A stretch of 10,092 nucleotides of DNA from Candidatus Hydrogenedentes bacterium UBA2224 (GTDB lineage Bacteria > Hydrogenedentota > Hydrogenedentia > Hydrogenedentales > SLHB01), in the NCBI GenBank assembly GCA_002348185.1, contig DDYW01000110.1, positions 1-10,092 of the forward strand, given 5' to 3'. Below the pieces are notes generated by a model. The model did no database searches. It saw only the letters and a program-made list of their open reading frames with translations, and had not been told where the DNA came from. The translations under genes were made by a program, and so were the position numbers. Shown here in pieces: positions 1 through 5,862 of this stretch (positions within the stretch are counted from its first letter, which is position 1; every line of letters begins with the position of its first letter).

Positions 1-1
1 C

Positions 2-2818
2 GCGACCGGGGAACCATATCATGCCGACGATGACAAGTTTGAGATACGGCGTTCTCCTGACGGTCCGCTGGAGACAGCCTATTTTAGCTGGTCGCTCACG
101 AGAGTGCGGCTGCCGGACTACGATGAATGGGGGATTCTGAATACCGCCATCGAAACAACGCCGCGCAAACGGGTGGAAGAGGCGTTGCGGAACAGTGAAG
201 CTCGCTTACACGCTGCACTGGATAGCATGGCTGATGAAGTTTGGTTCGTTGATGCCCACGGTAATATCATCCTCGTCAATGATGTGGCCCTGCGCAATCT
301 GGGCGTCACGCGAGATGCGTTCTTTCGTAACATCCATGAAGCTGTCGCGCGACTGGAGATCTTCGAACCGGATGGCACGCCGCGTCCGCCGAATCAAGCT
401 CTGCTGGCTCGCGCCCTCCGTGGGGAGGTGTTGCGGAGTCAAGGTGAACTGGTCAGGAATATCGCCAACAGTGAACTCCGATACCGCGAAGTCAGCAGTG
501 CGCCAGTGCGTGATGCCCAGGGGGAGATAATTGGTGCGGTCGCCGTCGTGCGGGATGTCACCGACCGGAAACGGGCCGAGGATGAGTTGCGCCAGCTCAA
601 AGACGAATACCGCCTGCTTGTCGAGCACCAGACGGACATGGTGGCGCTGATGAGCCGCGAGGGCAGGCGCCTCTATGTGAATCCGAACTTCCTGATGATG
701 GTCGGGAAGACAGAAGACGAGGTGGTCAAGACCGATTATGCGCCGGAAATTCACCCTGACGACCAGGCGCGTGTCGCAGCAGAATGGCAGCGGACCTTTC
801 AGCCGCCGGATTATAGTTCGTCCATTGATGCCCGCACCAAAACGGTGCACGGCTGGCGCTGGCTCTCCTGGCACAACACCGCCCTTTTTGATGAGCACGG
901 TGAACCAACGCGGGCCATCTCGGTCGGGCGTGACGTGACGGATGTCAAGCAAGCCGAAGAGGCGCTGCGGGAAAACGAAGAACGGCTGCGGCTGGCATTG
1001 AACGCGGCGCACCTGATTGCCTGGGAATACGATCCGGCGACCAGGCATGTGACGATCACTGAAAATGCCCCGGACGTGTTGGCGCTGCCGTCGGGGCGGG
1101 TCCATGAAACCAGTGAGGAGGGGTATACCCTGATCCATCCGGAGGATGTCGAGAACCACCGCAGGTTGGTGGATGCAGCCATCGCGAATGCCGGCAGCTA
1201 CATCAGCGTCTACCGCCAGGTGAAGGATGGTGAAGTGATCTGGCTGGAGGAGCAGGCGCGGGCCGTCACCGATGCATCGGGCAAAACGGTCCGACTCATT
1301 GGCGTGACACAGAATATCACGGAGCGGAAGCGCGCCGAGGAGGCGCTGCGCCGGAGCGAAGCCCGGTGGACCACGGCGATCGAGACCTTTAGTGTCGGCG
1401 CCATCATTGCCACCGAGGACGAGCAGGTGATCTACTGGAATCCTGCCGCCCGGAAAATGCACGGCTTCACCCACGAGGGAGAGGGTATCGAACCGCTGGA
1501 GCGAACGCCTATTACGTTCCAACTTTGGACACCGGACAAAGGTCACCTGCTGGAACTCGACGAATGGCCGATGCGGCGCATCAAGCGCGGCGAGCCAGTG
1601 AAGGATCTCGAACTCTGGCTGCGTCGTCCCGACCAGGGATGGGAGAAATACGTCTCATACTCCGGCACGATGGTGGAAACCCCAAGCGGTGAGCAACTGA
1701 TCTTCCTTTCGGTGTATGATCTGACCGAGCTGCGTGCCGTCCAGTCGGAGTTGCAACAACGGGTAGCGGAACTGGATGCCATTTTCGCCTCCCTGGTGGA
1801 CGGCCTGGTAGTGAACACCCACGATAGTCGGGTGTTAATGGCGAACCCGGCGGCCCAGCGCATGCTGGCGATGCCGCCGGAACAATGGTCGTTACCCTTC
1901 ACGGAACGATGGAAGGGACGGCATTTCTATACACCCGATGGGCAGGAGCTTCCGCTCGATGCCTTTCCAGCCATCCGCGCCCTGCACGGCGAAGTTGTCC
2001 AGTATCAGGAACTCCGGGTGGTCATCCCTGGTCAGACAGCGCGCTGGTTGTCCATGGGGGCAGCGCCCATCCGCTTGCCGTCCGGGGAGATATTCGGCGC
2101 CGTCACCGTCTTTGCCGATGTCACCGCGCTGCACGAGGCGATTGAGCGCGAACGCCGGTATCTCTACACCCTCGCACACAATCTTAACGCGCCGACCACC
2201 CTCATCAAAGGAAACCTGGAATTGCTGTTGCTGGCGATCCAATCCGGCGGCGAGATCACCCCGTCGCATCCCATCATTGATTCATTGCAACGCGCGTTGC
2301 AGCGCATGATCACGATGGTCGATGATTTTGTGAAGGTCACGCGCCTGGAGGAAGGAACGATTCTGCTGAAAACAACACCAGTCGTGCTTCCCTCCTACCT
2401 CGATGCGTTTCTCCAGCGGTATGCGTTCATGCTCGAACGTGAGCGGATGCATGTCCATGTCCCAACCGATCTCCCCCCCGTGCTGGCCGATCCCGATCAG
2501 TTGGATGTGATCCTGCGCAATCTATTGGAGAACGCCCAGAAGTTCTCCGCGCCGGAGACGCCCATCGATGTGACAGCCCGGCGACAGGACGAGCACGTGG
2601 TCATAAGCATCACCGACTGCGGCATCGGCATCGCGCCAGAGGATATCCCTCACATCTTCGATCGCTTCTATCGAGTCGAGCGCATGCGGAAGGCCGAAGG
2701 CACCGGCTTGGGTCTGTATATTACGAAGCGCCTGGTAGAAGCCCACGGCGGGCGCATCTGGGTCGAGAGTGAAATAGGCAAAGGCAGCACATTCAGTTTC
2801 ACGCTGCCGATTCGATAA
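2..2818 (+). CDS. Multi-PAS sensor histidine kinase, 5' end outside window
   Basis: Signal-sensing kinase: PAS domains detect a ligand or redox state, and the C-terminal core autophosphorylates for transfer to a response regulator. The frame is open from base 2. A GTG at 104 is the first start-like codon, but the 34 codons before it read as the last strands of a further PAS domain (AYFSWSLTRV...GILNTAIETT), so the true start lies off the left edge. Numbered from that GTG, five PAS units follow at about 35-155, 165-285, 292-412, 420-543 and 555-677, joined by linkers of the type DVTDRKRAEDEL. HisKA is at about 683-755 with phosphoacceptor His692, followed by Asn where Asp/Glu is usual. The HATPase has an N box (RNLLENAQKFS, 805-815), G1 (DCGIGIAPE), F box (IFDRFYR) and G2 (GTGLGLYI). 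No membrane segment is seen in this part, so it is probably cytoplasmic. No response regulator is adjacent. Base composition is lower in G+C than in the genes to the right. Ligand unknown. Confidence 0.93.
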   Translation, partial: ATGEPYHADDDKFEIRRSPDGPLETAYFSWSLTRVRLPDYDEWGILNTAIETTPRKRVEEALRNSEARLHAALDSMADEVWFVDAHGNIILVNDVALRNLGVTRDAFFRNIHEAVARLEIFEPDGTPRPPNQALLARALRGEVLRSQGELVRNIANSELRYREVSSAPVRDAQGEIIGAVAVVRDVTDRKRAEDELRQLKDEYRLLVEHQTDMVALMSREGRRLYVNPNFLMMVGKTEDEVVKTDYAPEIHPDDQARVAAEWQRTFQPPDYSSSIDARTKTVHGWRWLSWHNTALFDEHGEPTRAISVGRDVTDVKQAEEALRENEERLRLALNAAHLIAWEYDPATRHVTITENAPDVLALPSGRVHETSEEGYTLIHPEDVENHRRLVDAAIANAGSYISVYRQVKDGEVIWLEEQARAVTDASGKTVRLIGVTQNITERKRAEEALRRSEARWTTAIETFSVGAIIATEDEQVIYWNPAARKMHGFTHEGEGIEPLERTPITFQLWTPDKGHLLELDEWPMRRIKRGEPVKDLELWLRRPDQGWEKYVSYSGTMVETPSGEQLIFLSVYDLTELRAVQSELQQRVAELDAIFASLVDGLVVNTHDSRVLMANPAAQRMLAMPPEQWSLPFTERWKGRHFYTPDGQELPLDAFPAIRALHGEVVQYQELRVVIPGQTARWLSMGAAPIRLPSGEIFGAVTVFADVTALHEAIERERRYLYTLAHNLNAPTTLIKGNLELLLLAIQSGGEITPSHPIIDSLQRALQRMITMVDDFVKVTRLEEGTILLKTTPVVLPSYLDAFLQRYAFMLERERMHVHVPTDLPPVLADPDQLDVILRNLLENAQKFSAPETPIDVTARRQDEHVVISITDCGIGIAPEDIPHIFDRFYRVERMRKAEGTGLGLYITKRLVEAHGGRIWVESEIGKGSTFSFTLPIR

Positions 2819-2943
2819 TCCACCATTTATCGACATGGCCGCACGTCATCACCATATCGCTTCCGAAGACCGGGGGACCGAATATTCCAACCCACCCGGC
2901 CGAGAACCGTTCTGGGTCTGCAGGAGTTTCCTGGTCTTCTACT

Positions 2944-3099
2944 ATGGGGGGCAACCTCATCCGCGAGCTGTTCGATGTTCTACGGGCACGCCAGGGGCAT
3001 AAGAACCCATGTTTTCATTTGGGCTTCATTATACATGAACTGTCGTCTGCTGCCGCCGTCATCGATGTGAACCTCATCGTCCCGAAGGTGATGAATTGA
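2944..3099 (+). CDS. Possible small hypothetical protein or gene remnant (51 aa)
   Basis: ATG to TGA frame encoding 51 residues. The first half is charged and helix-like (RELFDVLRARQGHK) and the second half is hydrophobic (LGFIIHELSSAAAVIDVNLIV). No Shine-Dalgarno motif precedes the ATG: the bases just upstream are pyrimidine-rich. I do not recognise a family. It lies downstream of the kinase on the same strand, separated by 125 bases. It could equally be a fragment of a broken gene or chance. Confidence is low. Confidence 0.15.
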   Translation: MGGNLIRELFDVLRARQGHKNPCFHLGFIIHELSSAAAVIDVNLIVPKVMN

Positions 3100-3228
3100 T
3101 TGAAATGACGGCGTACGGCATCGAGGAACAGGAACAGTGGCGAGTGACGCCGATTATGTTTTTCCTGCTCTTCTCCCCTTCTCAATCAGGCGTTTATCTG
3201 GTAGACTGGCGCCATCTTACGAAAGGAG

Positions 3229-3259
3229 CGATTCCGACAATCCGGTTGTCGCGAAATCG
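3229..3259. repeat. Imperfect inverted repeat (hairpin)
   Basis: CGATT (3229-3233) and CGACAA (3235-3240) pair with TTGTCG (3246-3251) and AATCG (3255-3259). This gives an 11-pair stem with an internal bulge and a TCCGG loop. No T-run follows, so it is not a canonical terminator. It lies about 100 bases before the tRNA fragment. Confidence 0.45.
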
Positions 3260-3266
3260 ACCCTTC

Positions 3267-3282
3267 CCAACCATGCGGTTGG
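3267..3282. repeat. Short perfect inverted repeat
   Basis: CCAACC (3267-3272) and GGTTGG (3277-3282) form a 6-bp stem with a 4-base ATGC loop, just right of the larger hairpin. Function unknown. Confidence 0.4.
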
Positions 3283-3333
3283 CAAACACTATACACGGTG
3301 TGGTTCAGTCAGCGGCGAAGCGCATGTAGTATG

Positions 3334-3355
3334 AGCAAACAAACATTTGTTTGCT
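3334..3355. repeat. Perfect 22-bp palindrome next to tRNA fragment
   Basis: AGCAAACAAA (3334-3343), CA spacer, TTTGTTTGCT (3346-3355): ten perfectly matched base pairs. It ends four bases before the point where tRNA-Phe identity begins. Its A+T-rich arms differ from the surrounding DNA. It could be a protein binding site (operator or recombinase/excisionase site) or a hairpin at the end of an integrated element. The sequence alone does not decide. Confidence 0.6.
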
Positions 3356-3359
3356 ACGG

Positions 3360-3404
3360 CTGAAAATCCGCGTGCCGCTGGTTCAAATCCGGCCGGGGCC
3401 ACCA
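3360..3404 (+). tRNA. 3' half of tRNA-Phe (partial, likely att site)
   Basis: Bases 3360-3404 match tRNA positions 32-76: anticodon loop CTGAAAA (anticodon GAA, Phe), 3' anticodon stem TCCGC, variable loop GTGCC, T stem GCTGG/CCGGC around a consensus T loop TTCAAAT, 3' acceptor strand CGGGGCC, discriminator A and encoded CCA. The matching 5' half is absent: the expected 5' acceptor strand GGCCCCG and a D arm are not found upstream, and the bases before the loop (TACGG) do not pair properly with TCCGC. This is therefore not a functional tRNA gene. Such 3' halves arise when an element integrates in a tRNA gene through a tyrosine recombinase. The native terminator downstream fits the distal end of such an insertion. 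Confidence 0.85.
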
Positions 3405-3419
3405 TCCCTTTTGAGCGTG

Positions 3420-3452
3420 AAACGGTCCCGGACGCGGGGCCGTTTTCGTTTT
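3420..3452 (+). terminator. Rho-independent terminator after tRNA-Phe fragment
   Basis: AAACGGTCCC (3420-3429) pairs with GGGGCCGTTT (3436-3445) with one T-G wobble and a six-base loop, followed by TCGTTTT. It lies 15 bases after the CCA end, as expected for the terminator of the original tRNA transcript. Confidence 0.8.
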
Positions 3453-3596
3453 CCCGCACCTCACGCCAAATTCCCGACTGCACAATCTCCTGGCCGGCGG
3501 CGTACCGGTATGACGTTCTGCTCGAATAAGCTCCTTGCCGTCGCATCCTCCGCGATAATGTCGAGAATGTTCGCTTGATCTGACATTGATTCGCGG

Positions 3597-3657
3597 GAGA
3601 ACGGGGAAAATGGGAGTGAATACAGGAGCAAGCGAGCGGAGACAGGCCTCCGTTCTC
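3597..3657. repeat. Inverted repeat upstream of the second kinase
   Basis: GAGAACGG (3597-3604) and CCGTTCTC (3650-3657) are perfect 8-base complements separated by 45 bases, extendable by a G-T and a G-C pair. A smaller GGAG/CTCC pair lies inside. If transcribed, the leader of the kinase mRNA could fold here, 30 bases before its GTG. I recognise no known riboswitch. The rest of 3453-3686 shows no gene. Confidence 0.35.
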
Positions 3658-3686
3658 GGCCAATCCACTCGGGGGAACGAATAACC

Positions 3687-5372
3687 GTGGCGGTCAGTAC
3701 ACAGCAATATCATCAGCGACAGGAGCCAGAGCGGGCGGCGGTGACGGCGGAAGCAGACGAGGAGCACTGGCAGCATGCCCTGGATGCCGCCGGCGTGGGC
3801 GCCTGGGAGCTGAATCTACGGAATCATACCGCGCGGCGTTCGCTCCGTTTCGATCAGATTTTCGGCTACCCGGCGCCCCTGCCGGCATTCAGCTATGACA
3901 TGTTCCTGGAGCACGTCCTGCCGGAAGACCGGGCGCGCGTGCACCGGTCGTTTCAGGACGCGCTCGCTGCCCGCGGCGACTGGGATTTCGAGTGCCGCAT
4001 CCGCCGGGCGGACGGCGTGGTCCGCTGGATCTGGGGGTCCGGGCACCGGCAGCTCGACGCGCAGGGACAACCCGCGCGCATGCTGGGACTGGTGCAGGAC
4101 ATCACCGAGCGCAAGCAAGGCGAGGAAGCGCTGCAGCGCCACGCGCGGCGCTTCGAGTTGCTGACCACCACCGCGGAGCAATTGCTGAAGAGCGCCGACC
4201 CGCAGCGCGAGGTGGAGTCGCTCTGCCGCCGGGTGATGGAGTTGCTGGACTGCCACGCCTTCTTCAATTTCCTGGTGGATCACGAAGCCGGCAAGCTGCG
4301 CCTGAACGCCTGTGCCGGCATCCCGGAGGACGAGGCGCGGCGCATCGAATGGCTGGAGTACGGCGTGGCGGTGTGCGGCTGCGCGGCGCGCGACGGCTGC
4401 CGCATCGTGGCCGAACACATACCCACCACCCCCGACCCGCGTACGGAGCTGGTGCAATCCTACGGCATCACGGCGTACGCCTGCCACCCGCTGCTCGGTC
4501 CCGGCGGCGCGGTGCTCGGTACGCTCTCCTTCGGCACCCGCAGCCGCGAGACGTTCAGCGACGACGACCTGTCGCTGATGAAAGCCGTCACCGACCAGGT
4601 GGCCACCGCCGTGACCCGCATCCGCGGCCAGCAGGCCCGCGAGGGCCTGCTGGCGGAGGTGCAGCGCCACGTGGCTGAGCTGAACGCGCTGCGCGAGCAG
4701 GACCGCCTGCTGCTCCATACCATGGCCCACGACCTGCGCTCACCTGCCACCCTCATCGACGGTCACCTGAACCTGCTGCTGGAGCAGCTCGCGCCGGGGC
4801 GGGAGCTGGTCGGCGAAAACGTGGACGCCCTGCGGCGGGCGTTGCGCCGGATGGGCGTCATTATCGACGACCTGACCGAAGTCTCGCGCCTGGATGCCGG
4901 CGGCATCACACTGGAGCTCGAGCCGGTGGCGCTGACCGTCTTCCTGCCGGAGCTGCTGGCCCGCCACGCGGACGCGCTCGATCCCGCGCAGATCACCGTG
5001 GACGTGCCGAACAACCTGCCATCGGTGCACGCCGACCCCGCCCGCCTGGAACGCATCCTGCTGAACCTGCTCATCAACGCGCGGAAATATTCGGACCCCG
5101 GCGCCCCCATCCGCGTCGTCGCCCGCCGGCGGGACGGCCGCGTGGAGGTTCGCGTGGCAGACCAGGGTCAAGGCATCCCTGCCGCCGAGATCGACCGCAT
5201 CTTCGACCGCTTCTACCGCTCGGCCTACAAGCGCCGCGGCGAAGGCATCGGCCTCGGGCTCTACATCACCCGCGCCCTGGTGGCAGCCCACGGCGGGCGG
5301 ATCACCGTCGAAAGCGAGATCGGCTGCGGCAGCACCTTCGTCTTCACCCTGCCGCCGGCCGCCGCTGCCTGA
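3687..5372 (+). CDS. PAS-GAF sensor histidine kinase
   Basis: 561-residue kinase. It autophosphorylates on His in response to a signal read by its PAS and GAF domains; the partner regulator is not nearby. PAS is at about 27-147 (ending MLGLVQDITERK), GAF at about 155-315, a coiled linker at 316-338, HisKA at 338-405 with a canonical H box (AHDLRSP, His348), and HATPase at 445-556 with N box (LLNLLINARKYS), G1 (DQGQGIP), F (IFDRFYR) and G2 (GIGLGLYI). The GAF holds six Cys (189, 209, 230, 232, 238, 266), including a CGC motif. No transmembrane segment is visible, so it is cytoplasmic. The GTG at 3687 is the first start codon after an in-frame stop at 3576, preceded by a weak purine run GGGGGAA (3671-3677). 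The core closely resembles that of the upstream multi-PAS kinase, but codon choice is much more G+C-rich. Ligand and target genes unknown. Confidence 0.95.
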   Translation: MAVSTQQYHQRQEPERAAVTAEADEEHWQHALDAAGVGAWELNLRNHTARRSLRFDQIFGYPAPLPAFSYDMFLEHVLPEDRARVHRSFQDALAARGDWDFECRIRRADGVVRWIWGSGHRQLDAQGQPARMLGLVQDITERKQGEEALQRHARRFELLTTTAEQLLKSADPQREVESLCRRVMELLDCHAFFNFLVDHEAGKLRLNACAGIPEDEARRIEWLEYGVAVCGCAARDGCRIVAEHIPTTPDPRTELVQSYGITAYACHPLLGPGGAVLGTLSFGTRSRETFSDDDLSLMKAVTDQVATAVTRIRGQQAREGLLAEVQRHVAELNALREQDRLLLHTMAHDLRSPATLIDGHLNLLLEQLAPGRELVGENVDALRRALRRMGVIIDDLTEVSRLDAGGITLELEPVALTVFLPELLARHADALDPAQITVDVPNNLPSVHADPARLERILLNLLINARKYSDPGAPIRVVARRRDGRVEVRVADQGQGIPAAEIDRIFDRFYRSAYKRRGEGIGLGLYITRALVAAHGGRITVESEIGCGSTFVFTLPPAAAA

Positions 5373-5427
5373 CGGCGTCAAGCCCCGGCCGGCGACCACA
5401 GGTGGCGGATCACCGATGAGACACGCG

Positions 5428-5685
5428 TCACTGCACCGGGCCCTCGTCGCCCGGCAGGCTGCGGCCGTATTGCGCCAGGCACTGCTCCGCCGACGGGCAC
5501 CAGGCGGCGCAGGCGAGGTCGTGGTGGGGATTGTAGGTCATCTGCCTGCAATAGGGACACTTGCGGCGCAGGTCGTCCTTGAAGAACTCGACGACCTTGC
5601 CGCAATGTATGCAGGGCTCCTCGGAGACGTCCTCCGCCTTCCAGAACCGCGGGTCCTGCCCGGGACAATGTTGCGCGCCGGCCAT
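5428..5685 (-). CDS. Small eight-cysteine zinc-ribbon-like protein
   Basis: 85-residue protein on the minus strand, convergent with the kinase. Cysteines lie at 7, 25, 28, 43, 46, 59, 63 and 69. CIHC (25-28) and CPYC (43-46) form a typical two-knuckle zinc ribbon (CxxC-x14-CxxC), with an acidic/aromatic link EFFKDD between them. The C-terminal part (CAAWCPSAEQC) adds three more Cys. I recall proteins with this layout (PC.HCG..VEFFKD...CP.C and a CA.WC..AEQCL tail) as uncharacterised, sometimes annotated loosely as phosphohydrolases. No enzymatic residues are evident here. A strong Shine-Dalgarno (AAAGGGGGAA) sits just before the ATG, which fixes the start. The stop is 55 bases from the kinase stop. 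Likely cytosolic and metal binding; function unknown. The long frame on the opposite strand is an artefact of high G+C. Confidence 0.85.
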   Translation of the reverse strand: MAGAQHCPGQDPRFWKAEDVSEEPCIHCGKVVEFFKDDLRRKCPYCRQMTYNPHHDLACAAWCPSAEQCLAQYGRSLPGDEGPVQ

Positions 5686-5708
5686 ACGTTCCCCCTTTCG
5701 ATGTGGCC

Positions 5709-5714
5709 ATTGTA
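5709..5714 (-). promoter_or_regulatory. Possible -10 element of the zinc-ribbon gene
   Basis: On the minus strand TACAAT lies 23 bases before the ATG at 5685, a reasonable place for a -10 hexamer. No good -35 box is found at 16-18 bases upstream of it, so this is weak. Confidence 0.2.
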
Positions 5715-5776
5715 CCGGCTGGGGGACGCGGGCGATATGACTTTTGTCACAGCATGGGAGAAATGCGGAGATGGGT

Positions 5777-5808
5777 CGTCATTCCCCGGCCGGCGGGAAA
5801 GCAGGAAT
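5777..5808. repeat. REP-like hairpin sequence
   Basis: CGTCATTCCCC...GGCGGGAAAGCAGGAAT resembles the widespread intergenic palindromes of the form GTCATTCCCGCG-x-CGCGGGAATCC. TTCCC (5782-5786) pairs with GGGAA (5795-5799), and an alternative pairing joins ATTCC (5781-5785) with GGAAT (5804-5808). It lies in the intergenic region between divergent genes. Copy number cannot be seen from one window. Confidence 0.4.
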
Positions 5809-5862
5809 ATACGGTGTCGGAGAGGTATAGATAAGCTGATACGGCCCGTGAAAGAGGACATG

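Larger units (their letters stand above)
2819..3333. other. Gene-poor stretch with several hairpins
   Basis: About 515 bases between the first kinase and the tRNA fragment. I find no recognisable gene. One 51-codon frame (ATG 2944 to TGA 3099) reads somewhat like protein (MGGNLIRELFDVLRARQGHK at its start) but has no ribosome binding site and no family I recognise. It may be a decayed remnant. Frames starting at 3096 and 3137 look like chance. The right half carries two clear inverted repeats, listed separately. G+C is near 52% in 3121-3180. Confidence 0.5.

Noticed and set aside
206..1546. Long minus-strand open frame opposite the first kinase
   Set aside because: It lies wholly antisense to clear PAS domains and has low-complexity Arg/His-rich composition typical of a G+C-driven shadow.
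2813..2832. CGATAA...TTATCG inverted repeat over the kinase stop codon as terminator
   Set aside because: Stem is only six weak pairs and no T-run follows.
3331..3363. Ten-codon frame MSKQTFVCYG through the palindrome, stopping in the anticodon loop
   Set aside because: No ribosome binding site. The peptide simply follows from the palindrome sequence.
3535..3561. TTGCCG / TAATGT as promoter of the second kinase
   Set aside because: The spacer is 15 bases and both boxes are weak; no stronger pair is found nearby.
3347..3776. Small frames across the tRNA fragment (for example peptides ending ..GSNPAGAT or reading ..DLNQRHADFQ)
   Set aside because: These are well-known spurious translations of tRNA 3' ends on either strand.
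3816..4730. Long minus-strand open frame opposite the second kinase
   Set aside because: Antisense to PAS, GAF and HisKA motifs; Ala/Arg/His-rich without family features.
5738..5749. TGACTTTTGTCA as a regulator binding site
   Set aside because: Only four bases per arm are symmetric, and it does not match a specific operator I can name.
5416..5862. N-terminal extension of the M20 frame back to 5416
   Set aside because: It overlaps the zinc-ribbon gene on the other strand and does not resemble M20 sequence. The family's usual N-terminus and the AGAGG site place the start at 5863.
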